A stretch of DNA of 64,000 nt, taken from assembly GCF_029945885.1 (NCBI RefSeq), contig NZ_JAQSDK010000037.1, positions 1 through 64,000 of the forward strand. Reading direction: 5' to 3'. Every line of letters starts with the position of its first letter. Position 1 is the first letter of the stretch. This document shows, in pieces, positions 8,704 to 17,612 of this stretch. The notes beneath the pieces are model-generated. The model saw nothing but the letters and a program-made list of their open reading frames with translations, searched no databases and was not told where the DNA came from. Made by a program: the position numbers and the translations under genes. Origin of the DNA: Brevundimonas sp. Its GTDB lineage: Bacteria > Pseudomonadota > Alphaproteobacteria > Caulobacterales > Caulobacteraceae.

Positions 8704-9260
8704 GCCTCCCAGTAGCCGTTGGCGGCCACCAACGCGCGGTAGTCATCGCTGGTGACGCCGACCACGATTCGGTCCCAGTAACGGCCGCCCCGGAAATACC
8801 AGTCGCGCTGGCGACCCTCGACCTGCCAACCGCATTTGCCGCAGTATACGCCGACCGACGCCTCGTTATAGGCGATCATCGACCCGTCCAGCCGGCGCAG
8901 ATGCAGCTCGTCAAAGGCGTAGCGCATGGTGGCCATGATCACGTCGACCCCGACGCCCTTGCCCCGCATCGACGGGTCTCCAATCATCATTCCGTGGAAG
9001 GCGTTGTTGTTCTTCCAGTCGATGTCCACGAGGTTGGCGGTACCGACCAGACCGGTTCCCGGCACGTCGATGGCAAAACGCTGGTTCAGCGGGTCGCGCG
9101 CCAGCCCTTCGAACCACTGCTGCGTCTGGTGCAGCGACGTGGGGAAATGCCATCCGCCCAGCATCGACCACAACTCCGGGTCATTGCCCCATTCATGAAG
9201 CGTCGGCAGGTCCGCCGCCTCGATAGCGCGCAGCGTGACGATCTTACCCTTGATGTTCAT
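8700..9260 (-). CDS. GNAT family N-acetyltransferase (RimJ/RimL-like)
   Basis: 186 residues from ATG 9260, which has AGGAG seven bases upstream; the frame is open further upstream but that part is antisense or overlaps the preceding gene. Typical GNAT elements: VTLRAIEAADLPTLHEWGND at the N-terminus, the acyl-CoA pyrophosphate loop in MRGKGVGVDVI (R/Q-x-x-G-x-G/A pattern), and NEASVGVYCGKCGWQVEG in the last third. The start lies inside the end of the FemAB-like gene (17-base overlap). Acyltransferases in such operons usually N-acylate an amino sugar made by the aminotransferase; here that is inferred from context. Confidence 0.86.
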   Translation of the reverse strand: MNIKGKIVTLRAIEAADLPTLHEWGNDPELWSMLGGWHFPTSLHQTQQWFEGLARDPLNQRFAIDVPGTGLVGTANLVDIDWKNNNAFHGMMIGDPSMRGKGVGVDVIMATMRYAFDELHLRRLDGSMIAYNEASVGVYCGKCGWQVEGRQRDWYFRGGRYWDRIVVGVTSDDYRALVAANGYWEA

Positions 9261-10161
9261 CGGCGCGCTCCTGTTGGCGTGGCCCGCGATAGGCCGGAAA
9301 GAAGGCTGTCCCGGCACGACCGGCGCTGAGCGCCGCATAGGCTTCCGGGTCGAGGATGGCACTGAAAAGGTAAGAAGGTTCCAAACAGTTGGAAAACCCC
9401 TTCTTGAAGCGAACCAGACCGTCGGCCGGATCGTCGCCCGTCCCCGCCCCGCCGCCGAAATTGACCACCGCGCAATCGGCCAGTTCGGTCAGCGCCAGAT
9501 CATTGACCGCATAGGCCGCGCCGGTCTGGTAACCCTCGGGGGCCGAGGCGGCCAGATGGCTCATCGCGTGGCCGTCATGGGTGACGAACAGATGGGCCGA
9601 GACCAGTCGCCCCTCGACAAAGGCCCCGAAGGTCCGCAGCCCCGGCAATCCGGCCAGGGTCTCATGATGGGCCTGCGGAAAGTCGTGCAGGCCGCCCAGG
9701 CCGTGGCGGGTGGTGAGCTCACCGTACAGCGCCTCCCAGTCCGGCAGGTGGTCAGCCAGCGAAATCTCGGACACCACGGTCCGGGCCAGCGCCCGCCGCA
9801 GCTCATAGCGATGATGCTTGCCATAGGTGACAGGGCCGAGGCTCCGGTCATGGACGAAATGCGACTTGAAACGCCGCACCGCAGCGCCAGCGCTCTCCAT
9901 CGCCGAAAGCGCCGGGCGCTGCCGGTCATCCAGTACCAGAACGACCGACACCAGACCCGCCGCCTTCAGTCGCGCCAGCCCCGCTCCCACGTCGGCGTCG
10001 CCTTCCAGCACCGCCAGCGGATAGGGGCCCATCGCATCCTCGCGGCTCCCGCACGGCGTCCGGCGCACCAGCACATGGCCGCCCCATTCCGGCACCGCCA
10101 GCGGCACCCCGATATGGGCGAGGCTGCGGGCATAGGCCTCGCCGGCATAGGGGGGGGTCAT
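9244..10161 (-). CDS. FemAB-like/GNAT_6 acyltransferase
   Basis: 305 residues from ATG 10161, chosen because it overlaps the previous gene's stop as ATGA; an upstream in-frame extension would be antisense-like. The central and C-terminal parts match the Acetyltransf_6/FemAB fold: FKSHFVHDRSLGPVTYGKHHRYELRRAL, then LRTFGAFVEGRLVSAHLFVTH, a NFGGGAG turn, and near the end LVRFKKGFSN, the family's usual closing segment. These proteins move acyl or aminoacyl groups onto amino groups of sugars or peptides. It is the fourth gene of the operon, next to a second, unrelated GNAT, suggesting two acylation steps (inference). Confidence 0.8.
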   Translation of the reverse strand: MTPPYAGEAYARSLAHIGVPLAVPEWGGHVLVRRTPCGSREDAMGPYPLAVLEGDADVGAGLARLKAAGLVSVVLVLDDRQRPALSAMESAGAAVRRFKSHFVHDRSLGPVTYGKHHRYELRRALARTVVSEISLADHLPDWEALYGELTTRHGLGGLHDFPQAHHETLAGLPGLRTFGAFVEGRLVSAHLFVTHDGHAMSHLAASAPEGYQTGAAYAVNDLALTELADCAVVNFGGGAGTGDDPADGLVRFKKGFSNCLEPSYLFSAILDPEAYAALSAGRAGTAFFPAYRGPRQQERADEHQG

Positions 10162-11207
10162 GCCAGCAGCCCCTCGACCCGACGCGCGATCCGCGCCATC
10201 CCGGCCTCGCCGTAACGGTGATCGCACGGCAGGGTGATCAGCTCACGGGTCCATTGTGTTTCCCGGGGGAAGTCCCCGGCCGGGGCCGCGATCTCCGGCC
10301 AGTGCACGGCCGCAAAAATCCGCTCCGCGTGCAGGCCCTTCAAGACCGCATCGCGCGCGTCGGGCTCCAGTCGCAGAACATAACCCAGCGGCGGCACCGT
10401 CGGATCGGCCGGCAGGGCCGACCAGTGGTGCAGGGCCCGGTCAAGCAACCGCCAGTTCGCCAGCCTCGGGTCGACGAGGCTAGACAGCGGGGTCCGCGAC
10501 AGGACCGCAAGACTGCGTTCCGTCATCGCCTCGGAGGTGACCGCCATCGCCGCCTCCTTGCCCCGGTTGGCGACGTGCCAGACCGCATTGTTTCGCCCCA
10601 GGGGATCATCGTGACGCTGCTGGGGCGCGCGCCACAGTGCGTCGCCGTCTGGCGAGGTATCCGGACGCGGAAGCATCGCCCGCCCGACAGGGGCGACCAG
10701 CAATCCACCGTCGGCGACGCCCAGCAGCTTCCGTGGACTGTACAGGACCCAACTGCCGTCAACCGCCGGGCCGGGTGCCAGCGCCTGGGCCCGGTCCTCG
10801 ACGATGTGAAGATCGGGGCGCCGCCGGATAAGGTCCCGCACGCCCTCCGCCACGGGCTGGCCGAAATAGGCCACGACCAGTACCAGATCGCCGGCTGCCA
10901 TCCCGGCCTCGACACCGACAAGGTCGGGATGGAAACCCTCCGCCACCGGATAGAAGCGCACCCGCTCGCGGAAGGACGGAGCGACCATGTCACGACAGAC
11001 GAAGGCCGGCAGCCATACGGTCGCCCCGGGCAGGGTCGCCACAAGGGCGGCGAAGGCCGAGCGGGCATTCCCGAAGGCCGCCCAGGCCCGGTCTCCCGTC
11101 CAGGCCTCCATCACGCTGACGCCGCCTGTCGCGCCGTCAGGATCATGCGTTTCGAAGAAGCCACCGACAGGTGCCGGCTTTCCATCTGGCGGGACCATCA
11201 CACTCAC
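10158..11207 (-). CDS. DegT/DnrJ/EryC1-like PLP-dependent protein
   Basis: 349 residues from GTG 11207 (ATG 11198 is an alternative, three residues in). It has the layout of a sugar aminotransferase: VWLPAFVCRDMV near residue 65, LVVAYFGQP at 110, the cofactor Asp in HIVEDRAQAL (about D138), and the putative PLP lysine in LYSPRKLLGVADGG (about K160). It is more divergent than the neighbouring aminotransferase and shorter at the N-terminus. Class members transaminate nucleotide-linked keto-sugars; some are dehydratases. It lies between the SDR and the FemAB-like gene, with a 3-base gap upstream and an ATGA overlap downstream. Confidence 0.78.
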   Translation of the reverse strand: MSVMVPPDGKPAPVGGFFETHDPDGATGGVSVMEAWTGDRAWAAFGNARSAFAALVATLPGATVWLPAFVCRDMVAPSFRERVRFYPVAEGFHPDLVGVEAGMAAGDLVLVVAYFGQPVAEGVRDLIRRRPDLHIVEDRAQALAPGPAVDGSWVLYSPRKLLGVADGGLLVAPVGRAMLPRPDTSPDGDALWRAPQQRHDDPLGRNNAVWHVANRGKEAAMAVTSEAMTERSLAVLSRTPLSSLVDPRLANWRLLDRALHHWSALPADPTVPPLGYVLRLEPDARDAVLKGLHAERIFAAVHWPEIAAPAGDFPRETQWTRELITLPCDHRYGEAGMARIARRVEGLLA

Positions 11208-11210
11208 GCA

Positions 11211-11972
11211 TCACCGGGCAGTAAAGCCACCGTCGACCATATAGGTCCCGCCGTGGCACGAGCCGGAGTCGTCGCTGCACAGGAAGGCCGCCATCCGCGC
11301 GACTTCCTGGGCGGACACATAGCGCTGCAAGGGCAGGGCCCTGGCCGCGTCCGCCTGTCCCCGGGCGCGTTGCGGGTCCCGGTCGGACAACGCCTTGTCC
11401 AGCCGCCGCATCATGTCGGAGTCGATCGGGCCAGGGCACAGGGCATTGACGCGCACCCCGTGACCGCCAGCCTCAAGTGCGGCAGCCCGGACCAGGCCGA
11501 TCACCGCGTGTTTGCTCAGCGTATAGGCCCCCAGCGATGCACTGCCGACCACGCCGGAAATCGAGGACAGGGCGACGATACTGCCCGCCCCCCTCGGCTT
11601 CATGTCGCGCAGACAGGCTTGCATCCAGAACAGGCAGCCCTTCACATTGACGGCGATGACCCGGTCGAAATCAACCTCGGTAATTTCCTCGACCAGGGCC
11701 ACAGGGCCTTCAACGCCCGCGGCCAGTACCGCGGCATCGATCGGCCCGAACCGGCCGAGTGTGGCGTGATAGGCGGCCTCGACCGCAGCGCCATCCGTCA
11801 CATCAGCCGGCTGGAAATGGACATTCGGATTGGCGGTCAGATCCGACGACGGCGCGACACGATCAGTCAGCACCAGCCGGGCCCCCTTGTCGAGAAACAC
11901 CTGGGCACAGGCCGTCCCGACCGTTCCCGCAGCCCCGGTAATCAGTACTGTCTTGCCCGCCAGATCCTGCAT
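11211..11972 (-). CDS. SDR family NAD(P)-dependent oxidoreductase
   Basis: 253 residues, classical short-chain dehydrogenase. The cofactor motif is TGAAGTVG (12-19); LTDRV follows the second strand and ADVTD the third. Catalytic Ser137 is in ALSSISG, with Tyr150 and Lys154 in YTLSK. NALCPGPIDSDM and the C-terminal GGTYMVDGGFTAR are standard. The Asp in LVLTDR after strand 2 suggests NAD preference. The ATG directly abuts the stop of the upstream aminotransferase. Together with two PLP enzymes it may provide the keto or hydroxyl step of an unusual sugar pathway; the substrate is not shown. Confidence 0.9.
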   Translation of the reverse strand: MQDLAGKTVLITGAAGTVGTACAQVFLDKGARLVLTDRVAPSSDLTANPNVHFQPADVTDGAAVEAAYHATLGRFGPIDAAVLAAGVEGPVALVEEITEVDFDRVIAVNVKGCLFWMQACLRDMKPRGAGSIVALSSISGVVGSASLGAYTLSKHAVIGLVRAAALEAGGHGVRVNALCPGPIDSDMMRRLDKALSDRDPQRARGQADAARALPLQRYVSAQEVARMAAFLCSDDSGSCHGGTYMVDGGFTAR

Positions 11973-13112
11973 CTAGAGGCCGGCCAGCGCCTGTTGAAGC
12001 GCGTCGGTGATCCGACCCGTCTCTGCGGCGCTGAGGTCGATCGAGAACGGCAGACCGATGACCGATCCGGCCAGACGATCGGTGTGCCGCAGATCACCGC
12101 GCGCGCAGTCGGCGAAGGCCGGGCTGGTATGGCACCCTGCCCCCCACCACTGGCGGGTATCGATGCCCTGCTGATGGAGGGCGTCAGCCACAGGGGCCGC
12201 CATGCCATCCGGCAGGCCGACGGCGCAGACGCTGGTGACCCAATCGGCACCCCAGCCGTTCTGGAACTGAACCTCCGGCCGGCCGATCAGACTGATGCGC
12301 AGTTGCTGTGCGGCGCGCAGGAACCGGAACCGGTCCGCCGGCCAGGCGTCGAGGCTGGCCAGCCCCACCGCCGCCGGATATTCCGACAGCTTGGCATTGG
12401 TCGCGGCGACGTGGCTCTCGCGCCCGCCCTGAAAGCCGAAGGTGGTCAGCTGCCGGACCCTGAGCGCCAGCGCGGCGTCCCGGGTCGCCAGAAAGCCGCC
12501 CTCGCCAATGCCCAGAACCTTGGTGGCGTGCAGGCTGACCACTGCCGGCAGGTCGGCGTCGTCGAGGGTGTCGAAGGCGGCGGCCGCATCGACCAGCACC
12601 GGCACGCCGGTCTCGTCACGGAATGCGCGCCAGGCCGCAAGGTCGCCGGCGGCTCCAAAGGCGGAGACCGGAATCACGGCGACCACCTGTGCGCGGATAT
12701 CGGCCGCGAGTCCGGTGACGGCCTCTGGCCGCAACATCCAGCTGTCGGGGTCGACGTCAGCGAACCACGGCTTCAGACCCGCCTGCACCACGGCATGGGC
12801 CGTGGCGACAAAGGTCCAGGCGGGCATCACCACATAACCGCCCACGGGCAGGTTCATGGCCATCAGGGTCAGGGTCAGGGCCTGGGTCGCATTGGTGACC
12901 GTGACGACCTCGGTCCCGGCCGGGAACCGCCCCGCCAGACGCGCCTCGAACTCGGTCAGCAGCGGGCCGAAATTGGAGTACCAGCCGGCGTCATCGATTC
13001 TCTGGAGATAGGGAAACACGGCCTCGGCCGACGGCAGTCGCGGCCGCGCGACAGGCACCTTGGTAGGCCCCGTGGCCTGCGCCTCGCGCAACAGCGCCTG
13101 ATTGACCGCCAA
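11973..13112 (-). CDS. DegT/DnrJ/EryC1/StrS family aminotransferase
   Basis: 379 residues from a TTG at 13112; no ATG or GTG fits, and a strong GGGAGGG lies eight bases upstream. Family features in order: VPVARPRLPS, GWYSNFGPLLTEFE, VTVTNATQALTL, VVMPAWTFVATAHAV, VLVDAAAAF, and the Schiff-base lysine in SLHATKVLGIGEGG (K198). The family transaminates keto-sugars attached to nucleotides using PLP and glutamate. It is the first gene of the seven-gene minus-strand operon, so its upstream gap (13113-13213) should carry the promoter. The usual acidic residue before the aromatic in the cofactor strand is D175. Confidence 0.88.
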   Translation of the reverse strand: MAVNQALLREAQATGPTKVPVARPRLPSAEAVFPYLQRIDDAGWYSNFGPLLTEFEARLAGRFPAGTEVVTVTNATQALTLTLMAMNLPVGGYVVMPAWTFVATAHAVVQAGLKPWFADVDPDSWMLRPEAVTGLAADIRAQVVAVIPVSAFGAAGDLAAWRAFRDETGVPVLVDAAAAFDTLDDADLPAVVSLHATKVLGIGEGGFLATRDAALALRVRQLTTFGFQGGRESHVAATNAKLSEYPAAVGLASLDAWPADRFRFLRAAQQLRISLIGRPEVQFQNGWGADWVTSVCAVGLPDGMAAPVADALHQQGIDTRQWWGAGCHTSPAFADCARGDLRHTDRLAGSVIGLPFSIDLSAAETGRITDALQQALAGL

Positions 13113-13213
13113 GCGGACACCCTCCCGAATTACACCCCGGATAGCGACACATTCGTGGTTAAGATGGGGTTACGCCGCCTACGTCCGGTCACCGCCGGGA
13201 CAGGACATCCGGG

Positions 13214-14188
13214 TCAGCGATCCCGACGGTCTTCGTCCGTCCGGTCCAGCACAGCCCCGACATGGTCGATTCCCATACGGGCCGCGATCTCCACCTGGCG
13301 TTGCCGCTCGGCATACCCCTCGCGCTGCGCCGCCGTCCGCGTCTGGTAACAGCGCTCGCAGCAGACCCCCTCCACATAGTCGGGCGCGGCCCGGTCGGCC
13401 GCCCCCAGCGGCATCCGACAGCCCCGACACAGGGTGTGACTGCCCGCTTCCAGCCCGTGGCCGATGGCGACCCGCTCGTCGAATACGAAACATTCACCCC
13501 GCCACAGGCTGTCGGCCTCCGGCACGGTCTCGAGATATTTCAGGATACCGCCCTCGAGGTGATGGACCTGGTCAACGCCCTCGGCCTTGAGAAAGGCCGT
13601 CGCCTTTTCGCAACGGATGCCGCCGGTGCAATACATCGCCACCTGCGGCGGGGTCGGCCGGTCCAGCAAGGCCCGCCCCTCCCGCTCGAACCAGTCGGGG
13701 AAGTCACGGAAGGTCCGGGTATTGGGCTGGATCGCCCCGGCAAAGGCCCCGATCGCGCCCTCGTAATCGTTGCGGGTATCGATCACCACCGTGTCCGGAT
13801 CGGCGATCAGGGCGTTCCAGTCGGCCGGCGAGACATAGAGCCCCGCATTGCGTACCGGATCCAGATCGGTCCGTCCCATGGTCACGATCTCGGTCTTGAT
13901 GCGGATCTTCAGCCGGTGGAACGGCATGGTCACCGCCGTGGATTCCTTGACGTCCAGATCGGTGAACCCCGGCAGGGCACGAATCCCGGCCAGCACGGTC
14001 TCGATTGCCGCAACCGGTCCCGCGATCGTGCCGTTCAACCCCTCGGGCGCGATCAGCAAGGTGCCCCGCACCCCGGACGGGCACAGCCGTTCGAGGCCGG
14101 CGCGCACCGCCTCGCAGTCCTCGATCACCGCGAAGCGATACAGGGCGACGACGCGGACGGGCGGCAAGGTCGGGATGTCTGTGGTCAT
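13214..14188 (-). CDS. trhO: tRNA uridine-34 hydroxylase (rhodanese-related sulfurtransferase)
   Basis: 324 residues. The TrhO/YceA family adds oxygen to U34 of certain tRNAs, giving ho5U without O2 as sole route. N-terminal acylphosphatase-like domain ([33 protein letters not shown]), then a rhodanese domain with DTRNDYE and the active loop CTGGIRC (C187-C193). The C-terminus carries Cys pairs in [12 protein letters not shown] and CCERC that look like a metal-binding tail. It is transcribed alone or followed by the aminotransferase operon 101 bases downstream. A housekeeping gene; assignment is firm. Confidence 0.95.
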   Translation of the reverse strand: MTTDIPTLPPVRVVALYRFAVIEDCEAVRAGLERLCPSGVRGTLLIAPEGLNGTIAGPVAAIETVLAGIRALPGFTDLDVKESTAVTMPFHRLKIRIKTEIVTMGRTDLDPVRNAGLYVSPADWNALIADPDTVVIDTRNDYEGAIGAFAGAIQPNTRTFRDFPDWFEREGRALLDRPTPPQVAMYCTGGIRCEKATAFLKAEGVDQVHHLEGGILKYLETVPEADSLWRGECFVFDERVAIGHGLEAGSHTLCRGCRMPLGAADRAAPDYVEGVCCERCYQTRTAAQREGYAERQRQVEIAARMGIDHVGAVLDRTDEDRRDR

Positions 14189-14250
14189 ATCGCGCCCCTA
14201 TAGCGGAAGCCGCCCCTCCGTCGCCAGAGCGGACGATGGCCCGACGCGCC

Positions 14251-15105
14251 TCAGGCCCGGCGGGCCGTGACGATCCACACAGCGGCGGGCATCATCACAC
14301 CGTCCGGGGTCAGATGGGTTTCCAGAACCCGGCGCACCGCATCGGCGATCACATCGGCCCGGGATGGATCCTCGCGCAGGATGGCCCCGAGCGGCCCGAC
14401 ACGGAAGGCCAACTGCAGCGTCTGCTCCACGTCCCCGCTGCCGATCTGCGTATCATGGGGCCGGATATCGATGGCGGAGAACCCCGCCCCGGTCAGAATG
14501 GCCCGCACCCGGTCAGCGTCGGCGAAGGCGAACGGTCCCGGTGCCAGCGGGTCCATCGGCGGCGGCGGCGGAATGAACGGCAGGGCCGCCGCCAGCGGGG
14601 TCCCCATCCACGGATTTTCGGCAAAGGACCGCCAGCAGACGAAGGCCAGGCGGCCGTCCGGCTTCAGGCTGCGCTTCAGGTTGGCGAAAGCCGCCACTGG
14701 ATCGCTGAAGAACATCACGCCAAAGCGCGAGAAGGCCGCATCGAAGACCGAGCCCCCCAGGTCCGCCGCCTGCACATCCGCCTCCCGAAAGTCGGCCGTC
14801 AGCGCCGCAGCCGCCCCGGCGCGGCGACGCGCGACCTCCAGCATCGGCCGCGAGATATCGACCCCGACAACGCGCCCCTGCGGGCCGACGCGACCGGCCA
14901 GGTCCAGGGTCGTCTGGCCACAACCACAGCCGATGTCGATCAACTGTTCACCGACTCCTGGCGAAAGCGCCTGAATGGCCGCCGCGCCCAGGGGGGCGAT
15001 CTGACGATCCAGCTGATCCTGGAACCGGGCCCAGGTCTCCCCGGCGGTCGCGTTCCAGTAGTCGACCTGGGCCTGATTGGGCCTCGCATCAGGGGGTGAG
15101 ATCAC
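14251..15105 (-). CDS. Class I SAM-dependent methyltransferase
   Basis: 284 residues from GTG 15105, which has AAGGAG six bases upstream; the frame is open to 15243 but that part overlaps the neighbour. A standard methyltransferase core: LIDIGCGCGQTTLDLA (motif I), VVGVDISRPMLEVA (motif II), FDAAFSRFGVMFFSDP and LKRSLKPDGRLAFVCWRS. It starts NQAQVDYWNATAGETWARFQ, a lead segment common to UbiE/arsenite-type small methyltransferases of alphaproteobacteria. Substrate unknown. It follows a second methyltransferase 34 bases upstream and is probably co-transcribed with it. Confidence 0.86.
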   Translation of the reverse strand: MISPPDARPNQAQVDYWNATAGETWARFQDQLDRQIAPLGAAAIQALSPGVGEQLIDIGCGCGQTTLDLAGRVGPQGRVVGVDISRPMLEVARRRAGAAAALTADFREADVQAADLGGSVFDAAFSRFGVMFFSDPVAAFANLKRSLKPDGRLAFVCWRSFAENPWMGTPLAAALPFIPPPPPMDPLAPGPFAFADADRVRAILTGAGFSAIDIRPHDTQIGSGDVEQTLQLAFRVGPLGAILREDPSRADVIADAVRRVLETHLTPDGVMMPAAVWIVTARRA

Positions 15106-15139
15106 GGCCTGCTCCTTGATCTTGAGGCCGACCCCCGCG

Positions 15140-15763
15140 TCAGCCGCGGCGGGCTTCGCCCCATTCGCTCCACCCCAGGACCCGGGGCGTGTTGGGCAGA
15201 TACATGCACGCCGGATCGATGAGTTCAAAGCCCGATGCGGCAATCATCGCCGACACCGGACGGGTCAGATGACAGCCCCCCGCCAGCGGCTTCCACATGG
15301 GCTCGATCCGCCTCTGCCATCGCGCCACATCGGAATCAGGGGACAGCCCGTGCTCGGCGTACAGCAACCGGCCGTCGGGCCGCAGCACGCGCCGGGCCTC
15401 GGCCAGGGTCGCTTCCGGCGAATGCACCGAACACAGGGTGAAGGTGCAGACCACCGTATCAAACACGGCCGCCTCGAAGGGCAGGGCCTCGGCTTCGCCG
15501 TCGAGAATCTCGACCGTCAGCCCCGGCGCGCGCGGCGCGGCCAGCGCCTTTTGCCGCAGACCGGCCGATGGATCGACCCCGGTCACGCTGTCGACGCACG
15601 ACGGGTCATAGAAGGCCAGGTTCAACCCCCCGCCGATACCCAGTTCCAGCACCCGCCCCCGGGCCAGCGGCACGACCTTGGCGCGCTGGTGCCGGATCGG
15701 CCCGGCACCGCAGGCACAGCCGATCACATGCGGCAGGATGTGGCGGTCATAGAATGAGGGCAT
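15140..15763 (-). CDS. Class I SAM-dependent methyltransferase (UbiE/Methyltransf_11-like)
   Basis: 207 residues from ATG 15763 (MPSFYDRHILPHVIG), a start typical of this small family; no strong ribosome binding site is seen, and the frame extends upstream to 15838. Motif I is VLELGIGGGLNLAFY, motif II VTGVDPSAGLR, then LDGEAEALPFEAAVFDTVVC and RVLRPDGRLLYAEHG. The family often acts on lipids or small hydrophobic molecules (phosphatidylethanolamine-type or quinone-type methylation). Nothing nearby fixes the substrate. Confidence 0.84.
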   Translation of the reverse strand: MPSFYDRHILPHVIGCACGAGPIRHQRAKVVPLARGRVLELGIGGGLNLAFYDPSCVDSVTGVDPSAGLRQKALAAPRAPGLTVEILDGEAEALPFEAAVFDTVVCTFTLCSVHSPEATLAEARRVLRPDGRLLYAEHGLSPDSDVARWQRRIEPMWKPLAGGCHLTRPVSAMIAASGFELIDPACMYLPNTPRVLGWSEWGEARRG

Positions 15764-15877
15764 GCGGCGCGAATTCCGTGACGACGGCGGGCTGGCTGGC
15801 AGCATGGACGCCGACAGCCGTCCTGTCATGGCCGACATGACATCCCGATCACTGACCGCCCGGTCGCGGCGGGCCGT

Positions 15878-16300
15878 TCAGCTCCGGCGGTCCTCAGGAC
15901 CACCGCTGCGCTCGCCCGAGCGACGCTCGCCCTGACGCGTGCCACCATTGAGCATCATCAGCTCCAGGCGAACCTCAATCAGACGCTCCTCAATGGCTCC
16001 CAGCGCCAGAACCAGGATCGAGACACCGACCAGCCCGCCGACGAAACTCAGACCGACCAGAACCGAGCCGAGACCCAGCATCTGATCCGCCAGGAGGATG
16101 AGCGCGAACATGCCGCCGGACACCACCAGGGCATAGGCCCCGATCAATTTCATCAGCGATCGCCGCGGCGCGAAACGGTTGATGCGGTTGCCCGGCTTGC
16201 GCCGCTCCTTGCCGCGCCGTTCGACCGGGGCGATCGCGTCAGGCATTGTGGCTTCGGGGGCTGCCGTGGGTGTGGATTTCACCTGTTTTGCCATCATCAT
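15878..16300 (-). CDS. Small membrane protein with two transmembrane segments and charged tails
   Basis: About 140 residues from one of three tandem ATGs (16300/16297/16294). Layout: a polar Lys/Arg-rich N-terminus (ERRGKERRKPGNRINRF), two hydrophobic segments (LIGAYALVVSGGMFALILLA and VLVGLSFVGGLVGVSILVLA), then a charged helix (ALGAIEERLIEVRLELMM) and an Arg/Glu-rich tail. No family recognised. It follows the TadG-like gene by 13 bases, so it probably belongs to the same operon and may be an accessory membrane component; this is inference. Confidence 0.7.
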   Translation of the reverse strand: MMMAKQVKSTPTAAPEATMPDAIAPVERRGKERRKPGNRINRFAPRRSLMKLIGAYALVVSGGMFALILLADQMLGLGSVLVGLSFVGGLVGVSILVLALGAIEERLIEVRLELMMLNGGTRQGERRSGERSGGPEDRRS

Positions 16301-16313
16301 CGTTTCCGTGAGT

Positions 16314-17612
16314 TCAGTCGACCAGATGCGCGCCGCCGGCACTGGGCCCAACGCCGGCGGGAACCGGAACACTGGACGTATTGTAGTTGGCATTAATGAA
16401 AAGGGTCGGGGCCCCTTTCAACTGCAGATATTTGGCGACGATCACCGTCCAGGCACTGTCGCGGGCCACGGCCGCCGAGCCGTCGATGACCAGCCAGGCC
16501 TCAGGGATGTAGATCACCCCCAGCAGGGCCTCCACATTGTCGGCGGTGACACTGAAGACCTGGGTATTGTCGCGGGTCGCGCCCATGACCAGGCCGGCAA
16601 AGGGACCGGTTTCCCGGCCTGACAGATTGACCCGGGCCTGTTGCCTGAAGTCGAACCGTGACGGCTTGTCAAAGAACAGCACCACATCCCGGCCGGTCAA
16701 TTTCGCGGAACCGCTGATCGTCAGAACGCTGCCGATAAACCAGTGATCCCCGGGCTCAAGGATCAATTCCGACGTCCCGTCGAACAGCATAACACCGCAA
16801 TGCACGCCCGCGGCCAGGCGGGTGACGCCTGAGGAAACTCTGATACCGGTACCGCTTACACGCCCCCGCCTGGCGCTGGCGCGTCCACCGACGACGACAC
16901 TGTCGCAGGGCCGATTGGCGTTCAGAACCATACCGGCAAACGGATCGGCAATCCGGGCGGCTCCGGTGCCTGGCGTCGGACTGATCACACCGGTCGCCGT
17001 GCCCACGGCCTGAACCCGGGCGGCGGAAATCGATCCGCCGACGACCTCGATGTCCTGGTTGGAATGAACCATACAGCCGGGCGCGCTCATGCGCGGCGAC
17101 TGTCTCAGGCTCAACCCCCTGCTCAGGCTCCCGCCGGTGACAAGCACGCACAGCGGCACCAGTCCGACCGTCGACGCCGTGGCCTGGGCGGTGAAATTCC
17201 AGCCGCCCGGCGGAAGCATACTGCCGAAGAAGGAGGCGCGGTGCCCCTTGACCGTGACCCGGATCGCCCGCTGGCCGCCCTGGTCGATGATCGAATAGGT
17301 CGGGTCCACGTCCGGCGGATTCTGCCACTGGGTCATCTGCGCCTGGAAAAAGGCCGACGCCCGCTCGCGGGCCGCCGCCCCGTCTGTGGCCAGACTCAGG
17401 GACGGGGCCCCGGCCAGGGCGGCACTGTCTGCCAGACCCTGCAGACGGTCCCGGGTCGCATTGACCGCCGTCAGGTCTATCGCCCCGACCGCGAGCAGGG
17501 CGAGACCCGGCACGACCAGGGCGAATTTGAGCGCGATCACGCCCCGCACATCCCGCTTCAGCTCGCCCAGGGCGAGGTGGATATGGCGAAGGCGGTCGGT
17601 GAAACCGATCAT
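16314..17612 (-). CDS. TadE/TadG-like (Flp pilus-type) pseudopilin-related protein
   Basis: 432 residues. The N-terminus has the TadE/G-like pattern: GELKRDVRGVIALKFALVVPGLALLAVGAIDL, a Gly-Val/Ala-Leu-containing single membrane helix with no cleavable Sec signal, followed by NATRDRLQGLADSAALAGA, a hallmark of these proteins. The large C-terminal part (about 150-430) is secreted-side and beta-rich with repeated short strands (SGTGIRVSSGVTRLAAGVHCGVMLF, LTISGSAKLTGRDVVLFF), resembling a beta-helix. No other tad genes are here, so it is an orphan. It starts with an ATGA overlap with the response regulator, implying joint expression. Confidence 0.8.
   Translation of the reverse strand: MIGFTDRLRHIHLALGELKRDVRGVIALKFALVVPGLALLAVGAIDLTAVNATRDRLQGLADSAALAGAPSLSLATDGAAARERASAFFQAQMTQWQNPPDVDPTYSIIDQGGQRAIRVTVKGHRASFFGSMLPPGGWNFTAQATASTVGLVPLCVLVTGGSLSRGLSLRQSPRMSAPGCMVHSNQDIEVVGGSISAARVQAVGTATGVISPTPGTGAARIADPFAGMVLNANRPCDSVVVGGRASARRGRVSGTGIRVSSGVTRLAAGVHCGVMLFDGTSELILEPGDHWFIGSVLTISGSAKLTGRDVVLFFDKPSRFDFRQQARVNLSGRETGPFAGLVMGATRDNTQVFSVTADNVEALLGVIYIPEAWLVIDGSAAVARDSAWTVIVAKYLQLKGAPTLFINANYNTSSVPVPAGVGPSAGGAHLVD

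Noticed and set aside
10218..13349. 1043-codon plus-strand frame across the aminotransferase operon
   Set aside because: Antisense to three recognisable genes; His/Arg/Gln-rich with no motif.
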